Source: Alphaproteobacteria bacterium
GTDB lineage: Bacteria; Pseudomonadota; Alphaproteobacteria; Rhodospirillales; WMHbin7
NCBI GenBank assembly: GCA_015231795.1
Contig: JADGAX010000001.1
Location: 124,001-188,000, forward strand
DNA length: 64,000 nucleotides
Direction: 5' to 3'
Below are positions 42,879-51,046 of the stretch, piece after piece. Within the stretch, counting starts at the first letter, position 1. Every line of letters starts with the position of its first letter. The translations under genes were made by a program, and so were the position numbers. The notes under the pieces are model-generated. The model was not told the DNA's origin and made no database searches. It saw nothing but the letters and a program-made list of their open reading frames with translations.

Positions 42879-44330
42879 ATGATCGATCTGTCACGCCGCC
42901 AGTTGCTGGCGGCCACGGCCATGGCAAGCGCCTGGGCCACATTGCCGAAAAACGCGCAGGCCGCATCGCCGGTCCAACTCTCCATCGAAAAGCGCACGCT
43001 TGAGGTCAAGGGCAAGGCGGCCAGCGTTTTCGCCATCCGCCAACCCGACGGGACGCAGGGCTTGCGCGCCAAGGCGGGCGAGCGTTTCAGGGTGCGCCTT
43101 ACCAACAAGGCGGGCGAATCCAGTCTGATCCATTGGCATGGGCAGACCCCGCCCATGGCCCAGGATGGCGTGCCCGGCATCGGCCAGGATGCGCTGAAGG
43201 ATGGCCAAAGCTGGGATTACGATTTCCCCTTGCGCCCCGGCACCCACTGGATGCATTCGCATCACGGCCTTCAAGAACAGCTTCTGATGGCGGCCCCCTT
43301 GATCGTGCGCGAGGATGCGAAGGAAAACGTGCAGGAAGTGGTGATCTTGCTGCACGACTTCACCTTCAAATGGCCCGAGGAAATCCTGAGCGATTTGCAA
43401 GGCGGTGGCGGCAATCATAGCGGTCATGCCATGCCAGCGCCCGCTCCCCGGCATGGCGCCAGCGGCCATGAACATGGCAGCCATATGAACCATGGCGGCA
43501 ATGTCGCCCCTATGACCATGGGCCATGCCAACGATGTCGATTACGACGCCTATCTCGCCAACGATCGCACGCTGGACGATCCCGAGATCGTCAAGGTCGA
43601 GAAGGGTGGGCGGGTGCGGCTGCGCATCATCAACGGCGCCACCACCACCGGCTTTACCATCGACACCGGCGGCTTGACGGCCATGACCTTAAGCGTCGAT
43701 GGCAATCCGGTCAGGCCCGTTCAGGGTAAGAATTTTCCGCTGTCGATGGGGCAACGGATCGATCTGCTGGTTGATATTCCGAAGGATGGCGGGGCTTTTC
43801 CCATCCTGGCCCTGCGCGAGGCGGCCATTGAGCGGACGGGTGTCATTCTGGCGACGAGCGGCGCCAAGGTGAGCAAGCTGTCTGGCGAGGGCAAGGCTGC
43901 GTCGAAACTGTTGGACCTGTCGCTGGAAAGCCGACTGGTGGCCGTCAGGCCATTGGCCGAGAAGAAACCCAACCGCAAGCTGGTGTTGGAACTGGGCGAA
44001 ATCATGGGCAAGTATCTGTGGACGCTCAACGGCCAGGCTTACGGCCAAAACGAACCCTTGAAGGTAAAGAAGGGCGAGCGGATCGAACTGACCATGGTCA
44101 ACCGCACGATGATGATGCATCCCATGCATCTGCACGGACACCATTTCCAGGTGGTGGCGTTGCAAGGAAAACCCGTGAGCGGTCCCGTGCGCGACACCGT
44201 GATCGTGCCCTCCATGATGGGCGAGGTGACGGTGGCCTTCGATGCCGACAATCCAGGCCGCTGGCCCTTGCACTGCCACAACCTGTTCCACATGGCGGCG
44301 GGCATGATGACGACGGTCGATTACATCTGA
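42879..44330 (+). CDS. Tat-exported multicopper oxidase (CopA/CueO/laccase family)
   Basis: A periplasmic copper enzyme that oxidises Cu(I) or phenols with oxygen. The 483 residues begin with a Tat signal (LSRRQLLAATAMASAWA, twin Arg). Copper ligands are in LIHWHGQ, HWMHSHHGLQEQ, MMHPMHLHGHHFQV and the final PLHCHNLFHMAAGM, so all type 1, 2 and 3 sites look intact. A Met/His-rich insert (NHSGHAMPAPAPRHG, then GHEHGSHMNHGG) near residues 184-215 suggests copper binding. A GAGGA ribosome site precedes the ATG. Confidence 0.92.
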   Translation: MIDLSRRQLLAATAMASAWATLPKNAQAASPVQLSIEKRTLEVKGKAASVFAIRQPDGTQGLRAKAGERFRVRLTNKAGESSLIHWHGQTPPMAQDGVPGIGQDALKDGQSWDYDFPLRPGTHWMHSHHGLQEQLLMAAPLIVREDAKENVQEVVILLHDFTFKWPEEILSDLQGGGGNHSGHAMPAPAPRHGASGHEHGSHMNHGGNVAPMTMGHANDVDYDAYLANDRTLDDPEIVKVEKGGRVRLRIINGATTTGFTIDTGGLTAMTLSVDGNPVRPVQGKNFPLSMGQRIDLLVDIPKDGGAFPILALREAAIERTGVILATSGAKVSKLSGEGKAASKLLDLSLESRLVAVRPLAEKKPNRKLVLELGEIMGKYLWTLNGQAYGQNEPLKVKKGERIELTMVNRTMMMHPMHLHGHHFQVVALQGKPVSGPVRDTVIVPSMMGEVTVAFDADNPGRWPLHCHNLFHMAAGMMTTVDYI

Positions 44331-44344
44331 GCTTGGCTTAACGC

Positions 44345-44379
44345 TTCCCGCAGGCGCCAGCCTGCGGGAATGCGCTTTT
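44345..44379. terminator. Bidirectional terminator between multicopper oxidase and SulP genes
   Basis: TTCCCGCAGGC, loop GCCA, GCCTGCGGGAA: a perfect 11-pair stem followed by TGCGCTTTT. It lies 14 bases after the oxidase stop and next to the stop of the convergent permease gene. Confidence 0.8.
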
Positions 44380-46165
44380 ACGCGGCGTCTTCCATAGGTT
44401 CCTTGCGTCCCGCCAACTTGCATTCAATGAAGACATGCTGTTTGCATGATTTGCAGATGTCATGGTCAAGCTGCGGATAGATGTTGCGCAGGGCCTGCGT
44501 TTTCGAGTGAAAGAAATTCGCTGGCCCAATCTCGGCGTCATAGCCGCCCTGATGCAAAGTTTCGGTCACGCTTGCCTTGGTGTTCAGAAGATACAGCGCG
44601 CCGCCGCGTTTGCGAAAGCGTTTGGCTTCCTGCGCCAAGGCTTCGGCGCCCGCGATATCGACGAAATTGACTCCCGACATTTCGATCATCAGGCGCTTTT
44701 GCTCGGGGTGCTCTTGCTCATAGGTGCGCAAGGTTTCCTGGAAATAATTGACCGCGCCGAAAAACAGCGAGCCGTCGATGCGCACGATGCGCAACTGCGG
44801 ACATTCGGGCAAAGCCAGATTCGTGATGAATTTGCGCGATGCATGATCCGGGTCCGGGACTCGGATGCTGATCTTGGGATGCGATGTGCGGTTGAGATAG
44901 AGCAGCAGCGACAGCAGAACGCCCGCGAAAATCGCTTCTTGCAGCTCAAGAAACAGCGTTGAGAAGAACGTCACCAGCAAGACGGCGCTTTCCGCCCGGC
45001 TGGTCTTTAGAATTTGACGGATATGGTGTTGATCGATCAGGCCATAGGAAACCAGCATCAAGACGCCAGCCATGGCGGCGTTTGGCATATAGGCGGCGAA
45101 GGGGGCGACAAGGACGACGATCAAGGCCAGGGCGGCGCCTGCCACGATGGCGGCCAGCGGTGTCTTGGCGCCCGAATCAAAATTGAGGCCGCTGCGGTTG
45201 AACGAACCCGTGGCGACATAGGCCGAGAAGAAACTGCCCGCGACGTTGGACAGGCCCTGGCCGATGAATTCCTGATTGCCGTTGATATGCTGGCCGCTGC
45301 GCACGGCCAGCGCCCTGGAAATCGACAAGGCCTCGGTCAGGGCGAACAGGGTGACGGCAAGGGCGGGCGAAGCCAGTTGTTTCCAGACTGCCGGATCGAA
45401 GCTGGGCGCTGAAAGGGGCGGCAGGCTGGCGGGCAGGGCGCCGACGGTGGGAATGCCTGCCGCAAACCAGAAATTGAGCGCGGCGGAAAGCAGGCTGCCC
45501 GCCAGGATGGCGACGATCATATAGGGAACTTTTGGCAGATAGCGGCGCACCAGAATGCCGCTGAGCAGCGTTGTCGTCGCCACGCCCGCCACGGCCCAGG
45601 AAATGGCGCTGAGATGCGTGAACAGATAGATGAAGATGTCGGAGAAATGTGCCCCGCGGGGAATCGGCAAACCGAAATAATTCTTGATCTGATTGGCGGC
45701 GATCAGCACGCCTGCGCCTGCCGTGAATCCGATCACCACCGAATGCGAGATGAAATTGACGATCGATCCCAGACGAAACAGCCCAAGGGCCAATTCCAGC
45801 AGCCCCACCATCATGGCTAAGGTTAGCGCCAGTTTCACATAGTCCGCCGAACCAGGCTCGGCCAGGGCCGAGAGCGAGGAGAACAAAACCAGCGACGCCG
45901 CCGTGGTCGGCCCGGACACCAAATGCCAGCTTGATCCGAACAGGGCCGCCACGATGGCCGGGATGATTCCCGCATACAAACCATATTCCGGCGGCATGCC
46001 TGCGATGGTCGCAAAGGCGACTCCTTGCGGCAGAACCACGATGGCGCCGGTCAGACCCGCCGACAAATCGGAGCCAAGCGAACGCCGGTTGACCAACGGC
46101 ATCCAAGTGAGAAACGGAAACACGCTCCGCATCCAGCCGAAGCGGGCGGTCTTGGAAATGGACAC
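44378..46165 (-). CDS. SulP-family anion permease with STAS domain
   Basis: Inner-membrane transporter for sulfate, bicarbonate or another anion. The 595 residues have the SulP core of about 10-14 helices (GAIVVLPQGVAFATIAGMPP, then EYGLYAGIIPAIVAALFGSS and VSGPTTAASLVLF) and a cytosolic STAS domain near residues 440-560 (LMIEMSGVNFVDIAGAEAL). Unusually, the last 30 residues add a tail with DICKSCKQHVFIECK, three cysteines in CxxC-x6-C spacing, which could bind a metal or respond to redox. The substrate cannot be told from sequence. A candidate promoter lies upstream. Confidence 0.88.
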   Translation of the reverse strand: MSISKTARFGWMRSVFPFLTWMPLVNRRSLGSDLSAGLTGAIVVLPQGVAFATIAGMPPEYGLYAGIIPAIVAALFGSSWHLVSGPTTAASLVLFSSLSALAEPGSADYVKLALTLAMMVGLLELALGLFRLGSIVNFISHSVVIGFTAGAGVLIAANQIKNYFGLPIPRGAHFSDIFIYLFTHLSAISWAVAGVATTTLLSGILVRRYLPKVPYMIVAILAGSLLSAALNFWFAAGIPTVGALPASLPPLSAPSFDPAVWKQLASPALAVTLFALTEALSISRALAVRSGQHINGNQEFIGQGLSNVAGSFFSAYVATGSFNRSGLNFDSGAKTPLAAIVAGAALALIVVLVAPFAAYMPNAAMAGVLMLVSYGLIDQHHIRQILKTSRAESAVLLVTFFSTLFLELQEAIFAGVLLSLLLYLNRTSHPKISIRVPDPDHASRKFITNLALPECPQLRIVRIDGSLFFGAVNYFQETLRTYEQEHPEQKRLMIEMSGVNFVDIAGAEALAQEAKRFRKRGGALYLLNTKASVTETLHQGGYDAEIGPANFFHSKTQALRNIYPQLDHDICKSCKQHVFIECKLAGRKEPMEDAA

Positions 46166-46216
46166 TTCTAGAAACCCTCCGCGATTCCTGGAATCCCAGG
46201 TAACTTAGTCACTTCT

Positions 46217-46246
46217 AATATAGGCGGATGCCTGAATCCGTCTCAA
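46217..46246 (-). promoter_or_regulatory. Candidate sigma-70 promoter for the SulP gene
   Basis: Read on the minus strand: TTGAGA (46246-46241), 18 bases, TATATT (46222-46217), about 50 bases before the permease start. This is a good match to the consensus. Confidence 0.5.
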
Positions 46247-46294
46247 TTGGGACTCTTACTTAGCAAGGCGTATATCGTTTGTTCCAGGCCAGAC

Positions 46295-46897
46295 TTAAGC
46301 CACGGCGCAGGCTAGGCGCACAAGTTCAGCGATGTTTTTGGCGCCGGTCTTTTCCATGATGTGGGCGCGATGCACTTCGACGGTTCGGGTGCTGATCCCC
46401 AGTCTTTCCGCCACCACCTTATTGGGGTGACCCGCCACCAACAGCAGCAAGACATCCTGCTCCCTGGGGCTTAGGATGTCCATGTTGAAGCCGCTGCTTG
46501 CCGCGGATTGCGCTGAAGTTTCCCTAAGCGGCGGCATCAGGGCAGACCGGATGCTAGACAGCAGAACTTCGTCGCGAAACGGCTTTTGAATGAAATCGAC
46601 GGCGCCCGCCTTCAAGGCGGCCACCGCCATCGGCACATCGGCATGCGCGGTGATGATGATGACCGGCAGCCGGATGCCGCGCAGGCGCAAATCCTTCAAC
46701 AATTCGATGCCTGTCATGCCGGGCATGCGCACATCGGCTACGATGCACCCGGCCCAGCCCGGCTGCACCGCTTTTAGAAAATCGAGCGCCGAAGCGAAGG
46801 TTTTGCTGCGATAGCCAGCCGAGTCCAGCAGAATGGCCAATGAGTCTCGGACATCGGCCGAATCGTCGATAACGAATATAGGCTGTGTTTCAGGCAT
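46295..46897 (-). CDS. FixJ-type response regulator (receiver plus LuxR HTH)
   Basis: DNA-binding partner of the histidine kinase encoded just upstream (8-base overlap). The receiver domain (1-120) has the acidic pair DD at 11-12, the phosphorylation site Asp55 in VADVRMPGMTG and the conserved lysine in IQKPF. The C-terminal HTH (about 140-200) has LSPREQDVLLLLVAGHPNKV and RLGISTRTVEVHRAHIMEK. It closely resembles FixJ/TodT-type regulators. The divergent TRAP cluster beyond the kinase is a plausible target. Confidence 0.92.
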   Translation of the reverse strand: MPETQPIFVIDDSADVRDSLAILLDSAGYRSKTFASALDFLKAVQPGWAGCIVADVRMPGMTGIELLKDLRLRGIRLPVIIITAHADVPMAVAALKAGAVDFIQKPFRDEVLLSSIRSALMPPLRETSAQSAASSGFNMDILSPREQDVLLLLVAGHPNKVVAERLGISTRTVEVHRAHIMEKTGAKNIAELVRLACAVA

Positions 46898-48479
46898 CTT
46901 CTAAATCCCTTTTCGCCAGGGGCAGGGTGAACCGGAAAATGGCGCCGCTCGTGGGCGCATTTTCGGCCCACAATCTTCCCTCATGCGCTTCCAGTATAGA
47001 CTTGCTGATGGAAAGCCCCAACCCCATTCCCGCCACCTTGGTGGTGACGAATGGTTCGAACAGATGGTCCATGACGTCTTTCGGCATGCCGGGGCCATTA
47101 TCGGCGACAGATATTTCGATCATGTCCATATCGATCCTTCCGGCAACGGTTATCTGCGGATGCTGGGTTTTCGACAAGGTCAGAGATTGAATGGCGTTGC
47201 GCAACAGGTTGATCAGAACCTGAACGATTTGCGTCTTGTCGGCCATGACCTCGGGCAGGGCCGACATGCCGGATGACTGGATTGCGACGCCTGCGGCATT
47301 GGCTTCCGCCGAGACCAGCCGGATGGCGTCATCGGCCATGTCGGACATCGCGTTGGCGGACAGAGTCAATTCACCCTTGCGCATGAAATCGCGCAGCCCA
47401 TGGATGATCTGTCCCACCCGCTCGACCCTGTCCACGCTCATGCTCATGACGTTGGCGGCGCGCTCAATGTCGGGCGATGGCGATTTGAGAAGGCGCAAGG
47501 CCGCCTGGGTCAGGTTCATCGCGGCGGTCAGGGGCTGGTTCAATTCGTGCGCCAGGGCGGACGCCATTTCCCAACCCACGTTCAAGCGTTGGAAATGCGC
47601 CAGCTCGGTCTGGCGCTCCTGCATGCGCATTTCGGCATCGCGTCGTTCGGCGGTCATGGCGCCGAACAGCAGGCTTGTCACGGCCAATACGCCCAGGCGG
47701 ATTTGCATTTCGACGATCATGGCACTTTCGTGGCCGTACAACAGATCTGTCAGGACGGGGGCGACATAGATGGCGCCCAAGGCCAGCGCCGCGCCGGTTT
47801 GTCCATGACGCGTGGCGATCCAGGCAAAGGGAAGAAAAAGGAGATAGAAGAAGTGGATTTCCGCATTGACGAATTGCCCGAACACTTCCCAAGCGATCAG
47901 GGTCAGCGCGCCGGTCTGCAAGATGATTTCGCCGCTCAACAGCGTCTGAAAGCGGATATGTCGCCAGGACTTGTCGTAAATGAGAATGAGCGGGGCGATG
48001 GACAGGATGGCCACCAGATTGAACAAAAATAGCAGCAGTGCGGCTTCAAGCGATCCCGCATTCTGAAAAGGCGGAATTGCCAGGATGATCGTGGTCAGGG
48101 CCGAGGCTGCCGAGGCGGCGGTCAGGAATCTGAGAACGCCGCGCCGTCGCTTCAAGCTCCAAACGGGGGCGGAATTTCTTGGATGCAGCAGCGCAAGGCC
48201 AAGGGCGGCGCCAGCGGTTTCCGCAGCAATGCGCAGGATGGCCGACAAAGGGGTCGCAAGAAAACCGCCATCGATCAGGCCGGCCAGCAGGGGGGCGGCT
48301 ACGGCGAACCACAGCCCGTTTCGGCCATGGCGCGCCGCGATGGCAAAGCTGATGGCGGGCGCCGCATTCCAGGGATGCGCTGCGAGGTCGGCAAAGCGAT
48401 GCGCCGCCGCCGCCAAGTCGGCGGTCATGTACAAGGTCAAATAGATGGCGCCAATGGCTAGATCGCGTAATCCCGGCAT
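46890..48479 (-). CDS. Membrane sensor histidine kinase with MASE1-like domain
   Basis: Sensor partner of the FixJ-type regulator. The first 275 residues hold about eight membrane helices resembling a MASE1-type integral sensor, with no periplasmic or PAS domain visible. A short coiled coil leads to the dimerisation box with His311 in ALAHELNQPLTA, then the ATPase domain with VLINLLRNAIQSL, VADNGPGMP and GMGLGLSISKSI. The family of kinases with HELNQPL boxes pairs with FixJ regulators. It is divergent from the TRAP-like genes (117 bases), which often hints at regulation of the neighbour. Confidence 0.88.
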   Translation of the reverse strand: MPGLRDLAIGAIYLTLYMTADLAAAAHRFADLAAHPWNAAPAISFAIAARHGRNGLWFAVAAPLLAGLIDGGFLATPLSAILRIAAETAGAALGLALLHPRNSAPVWSLKRRRGVLRFLTAASAASALTTIILAIPPFQNAGSLEAALLLFLFNLVAILSIAPLILIYDKSWRHIRFQTLLSGEIILQTGALTLIAWEVFGQFVNAEIHFFYLLFLPFAWIATRHGQTGAALALGAIYVAPVLTDLLYGHESAMIVEMQIRLGVLAVTSLLFGAMTAERRDAEMRMQERQTELAHFQRLNVGWEMASALAHELNQPLTAAMNLTQAALRLLKSPSPDIERAANVMSMSVDRVERVGQIIHGLRDFMRKGELTLSANAMSDMADDAIRLVSAEANAAGVAIQSSGMSALPEVMADKTQIVQVLINLLRNAIQSLTLSKTQHPQITVAGRIDMDMIEISVADNGPGMPKDVMDHLFEPFVTTKVAGMGLGLSISKSILEAHEGRLWAENAPTSGAIFRFTLPLAKRDLEDA

Positions 48480-48596
48480 CCCCCTATTCTCCAGATTATA
48501 CGCGGGAATTGAAGAGGCATTTCGAAGGCCTTCTTGCGATCCGCTTTATGTGTTTGATAAGCTGATGGGAATAAGAAAGAAAGGGAGGTGTCTGGC

Positions 48597-49097
48597 ATGC
48601 GCGTTTTTGCAAGCCTTGCTGCTTGGGCCGAAAGGGCGAGCTTGCGGATCGGCGATGCCGCATCCTGGCTGCTGCTGGCCGTGGCGGGGGCGGGAATCGC
48701 CGTTCTTCTGTTGCGCCATCTTCTGGGATCGGGAGAGGTGAGCATGCCGCCCGCCTATGTCTGGTGCACGGCGCTGGTCATGCTGGCGGGAAGCGGCGTG
48801 GCGCTCAAGACAGACATCGACGCTATCTTCATCTTTCGTGTTCTGTCCCATAGGGCGCGCTCAGTCCTGTTGATTGGCGCGGGACTTGGCATCGTGTTGC
48901 CATGGGCGTTGCTGCTTGATCTGTTCGCGGGATCGCTGTCGCTTGCCGCACCGGGACTGATCGGCGAGCCAAGCGGCCTTTTGGAAAGCCTGTGGTGGCG
49001 TCTGGCCATTGATGTAGGGGCTTTGGCGCTGGGGTTGGAGGCCTTGGGCCTTTTCTCGCAAGGCTTGGCTGGATTGATGCAAGCCAGGCAGTCTTGA
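48597..49097 (+). CDS. TRAP-type transporter small membrane subunit-like protein (atypical)
   Basis: A 166-residue membrane protein with four hydrophobic helices, the layout of the DctQ subunit (LLLAVAGAGIAVLLLRHLLG, then VWCTALVMLAGSGVALKTDI). The segment ALKTDIDAIFIFRVLS occupies the place of the usual LRNxxHIRVD motif but keeps little of it. The start is ATG at 48597 with AGGGAGG eight bases upstream. Directly followed by an atypical large subunit, it appears to be a diverged copy of the pair at 50483-52725. Confidence 0.65.
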   Translation: MRVFASLAAWAERASLRIGDAASWLLLAVAGAGIAVLLLRHLLGSGEVSMPPAYVWCTALVMLAGSGVALKTDIDAIFIFRVLSHRARSVLLIGAGLGIVLPWALLLDLFAGSLSLAAPGLIGEPSGLLESLWWRLAIDVGALALGLEALGLFSQGLAGLMQARQS

Positions 49098-50380
49098 TGA
49101 TGGGCGAGTCTGGTTTTCTTGCACCCTTGATGCTGGCTCTTGTTCTGCTGGGCTTGCTGGCCGGATTGCCAACCCCTTTGGTTTTGGCTGGCGGCGCTTT
49201 GCTGGGCTTGTTGGTGGGGCAGTTGCTTGGCGTTTACGACATCGTGCTGATGGGAGACTTGGCCGGGCAGTTGAAGACGCTGCTGGAGAACGAGGTCCTG
49301 CTGGCCATTCCGCTGCTGGCGCTTTCGGGTACGCTGTTGCAAGACACGAGCGCTTTTTGTGCCTTGCGCCAGCGTTTGGCTGGACTGATCGTTCCCGCCA
49401 GCGACGCTTTGCTGGCCATGTCGGGTGGGGGAGGCGGCAATCAGAAAAGCAGGGCTGTTTCCGCCTTGCTGGAACGGGCGATCCCGGCTTCGCCCTTTCT
49501 CGTTCTTTTGGCCGATTTGATTGGCAAGGCTTCACATGATGCCCAAGCGCCGATTGATGCGCCTTCGCTTATGTCGGCGATGATTGTTCCTGGCCTCTGT
49601 TTGGCCTTTTTGGTTGGCGTCGCAAGAAACGACGAGGCGGCCATTGAAGGCGAGGCCCAAACCACCATTTCCCATTGGCACGCGATGTTAGCCGGTTTGG
49701 CGGCGATTTCCATTCCGGCCATCATACTGTTTGGCCTTGCCAGTCCGGCGGAAGCGGGGGCGGTTGGCGTCGGCCTGTCATTGGGGCTGGGGATTCTTGC
49801 CAAGGAATTGCGGCTTGACCGATTGGGCGACCCGCTCGACCGCGCCTTGCGTCGTTCCGCCGCCGTCTATGCCGCCTTGATCGCCGGGGCGGCCTTCATG
49901 CTTGTCTTTCAAGGCATCGGCGGCGCTGTGATTGTGGACAGCCTGTTGTCCGCCCTGCCCGACGACAACGTCCTGTCGCTGCTGCTGGCGTTGGCCGTCC
50001 TTCTGGCCTTGCTGGGCCTGCTGATCGAGCCATTGTCCTTGGCGATTTTGTTCATTCCCCTGGCCGGGCCGCTTTTGCTCGCCAAGGGAATTTCTCCCAT
50101 GCTGCTGGGCGCCGCCTTCATTCTGGCGCCGATGTCCGGCCTAGCCCTTAAGATGAGCTTGCGCCAGCGTATCTTGCTGCCCCTGACCCAAGGCGTCGCC
50201 TTCGCGGTTGCAATATTCTGGATCGGGTTACAGCCAGCCGACAAGCCCAGGCCGACCGTCGATGCTCCGGCGCAGCTTGAAAAGCACGAAGATGTTTTCA
50301 TTCCCGGCAACGCCAGCGATTCACTGCCGCAGGGCGAGCATGAGGATCGTGGATATGCGCCGCCCAGTGAAGGTGAGTGA
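49097..50380 (+). CDS. TRAP-type transporter large membrane subunit-like protein (atypical)
   Basis: A 427-residue protein with about 11-12 helices and DctM features (ENEVLLAIPLLALSGTLLQ, SPAEAGAVGVGLSLGLGI, LLIEPLSLAILFIPLAGPLL). Compared with the next large subunit it is shorter, and family segments are changed: SGGGGGNQKSRAVSALLERA replaces the usual GGLA..VVxxxLLAAxTG region. A polar tail of about 50 residues (PAQLEKHEDVFIPGNASDS and on) follows. It starts within the stop of the small subunit (TGATG). It could be a transporter with an unusual receptor, or a decaying duplicate; the frame is intact. Confidence 0.65.
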   Translation: MMGESGFLAPLMLALVLLGLLAGLPTPLVLAGGALLGLLVGQLLGVYDIVLMGDLAGQLKTLLENEVLLAIPLLALSGTLLQDTSAFCALRQRLAGLIVPASDALLAMSGGGGGNQKSRAVSALLERAIPASPFLVLLADLIGKASHDAQAPIDAPSLMSAMIVPGLCLAFLVGVARNDEAAIEGEAQTTISHWHAMLAGLAAISIPAIILFGLASPAEAGAVGVGLSLGLGILAKELRLDRLGDPLDRALRRSAAVYAALIAGAAFMLVFQGIGGAVIVDSLLSALPDDNVLSLLLALAVLLALLGLLIEPLSLAILFIPLAGPLLLAKGISPMLLGAAFILAPMSGLALKMSLRQRILLPLTQGVAFAVAIFWIGLQPADKPRPTVDAPAQLEKHEDVFIPGNASDSLPQGEHEDRGYAPPSEGE

Positions 50381-50383
50381 ATA

Positions 50384-50392
50384 GGTAATACC
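50384..50392. promoter_or_regulatory. GGTAATACC palindrome upstream of TRAP operon
   Basis: A near-palindromic site that occurs again as GGTATTACC (its exact reverse complement) at 54058-54066, upstream of the dctP receptor gene on the other strand. Both copies are followed by CAGTT. It is a candidate shared operator; no regulator is known. Confidence 0.3.
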
Positions 50393-50482
50393 AGTTCCGT
50401 CCGCCGTTACGCGCTGGCGAATCAGACAAGCGCATGGCATAGTTAAGTCCAGCTCCAGACAAACGAAAAACGGAGACGCGCC

Positions 50483-51046
50483 TTGAATTTTCTTCTTGGA
50501 TTGAGTCGTCTAGTCGACAAGATGAACGAAGCGATCGGCAAGACGGTGATGTGGGGGATATTGGTCGCTGTTCTCATCAGCGCAGGCAACGCCAGCCTGC
50601 GTTACGCGCTAAATATCGGATCGAACGCCTGGCTGGAAGCTCAGTGGTATCTTTTCTCGGCCGTCTTCCTGCTCTGCGCGGGATTCACGCTGCTTCGCAA
50701 CGAGCATATCCGCATCGACGTCGTTTCCAGCCATTTGCCGCGCAAGGCGCAAATCTGGATCGACATTCTGGGCGCGGTGTTCTTCCTGCTGCCGATGACG
50801 GTTCTGCTGACCGAACTTTCCTGGGCCATGCTGGTCGAATCCTACGCCACGCAGGAAGTGTCAACCAATACCGGCGGCCTGATCCGCTGGCCGGTGAAAC
50901 TTCTGGTTCCCGTCGGATTTATTCTTCTGACCCTGCAAGGCCTGTCCGAAATGCTGAAAAAGATCGCCATCCTGACCGGCCATCTTGAAGACCCAGGCCC
51001 GCATGGCGGACACCATACTCCCGTCAAAGCGGGAGAAGCGTCATGA
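50483..51046 (+). CDS. TRAP transporter small membrane subunit (DctQ family)
   Basis: Part of a periplasmic-receptor-dependent secondary transporter for carboxylates or related solutes. The 187 residues have four helices and the family motif LLRNEHIRIDVVSSHL after the second helix, with WLEAQWYLFSAVFLL before it. The start is a TTG with GGAG seven bases upstream. A His-rich tail (PGPHGGHHTP) precedes the overlap (ATGA) with the large subunit. Confidence 0.9.
   Translation: MNFLLGLSRLVDKMNEAIGKTVMWGILVAVLISAGNASLRYALNIGSNAWLEAQWYLFSAVFLLCAGFTLLRNEHIRIDVVSSHLPRKAQIWIDILGAVFFLLPMTVLLTELSWAMLVESYATQEVSTNTGGLIRWPVKLLVPVGFILLTLQGLSEMLKKIAILTGHLEDPGPHGGHHTPVKAGEAS

Noticed and set aside
48481-48540. 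CGCGTAAT / ATTATACGCG pair in the kinase-TRAP divergent region as an operator
   Set aside because: The arms differ by an inserted base and the spacing is irregular; too weak to report as a site.
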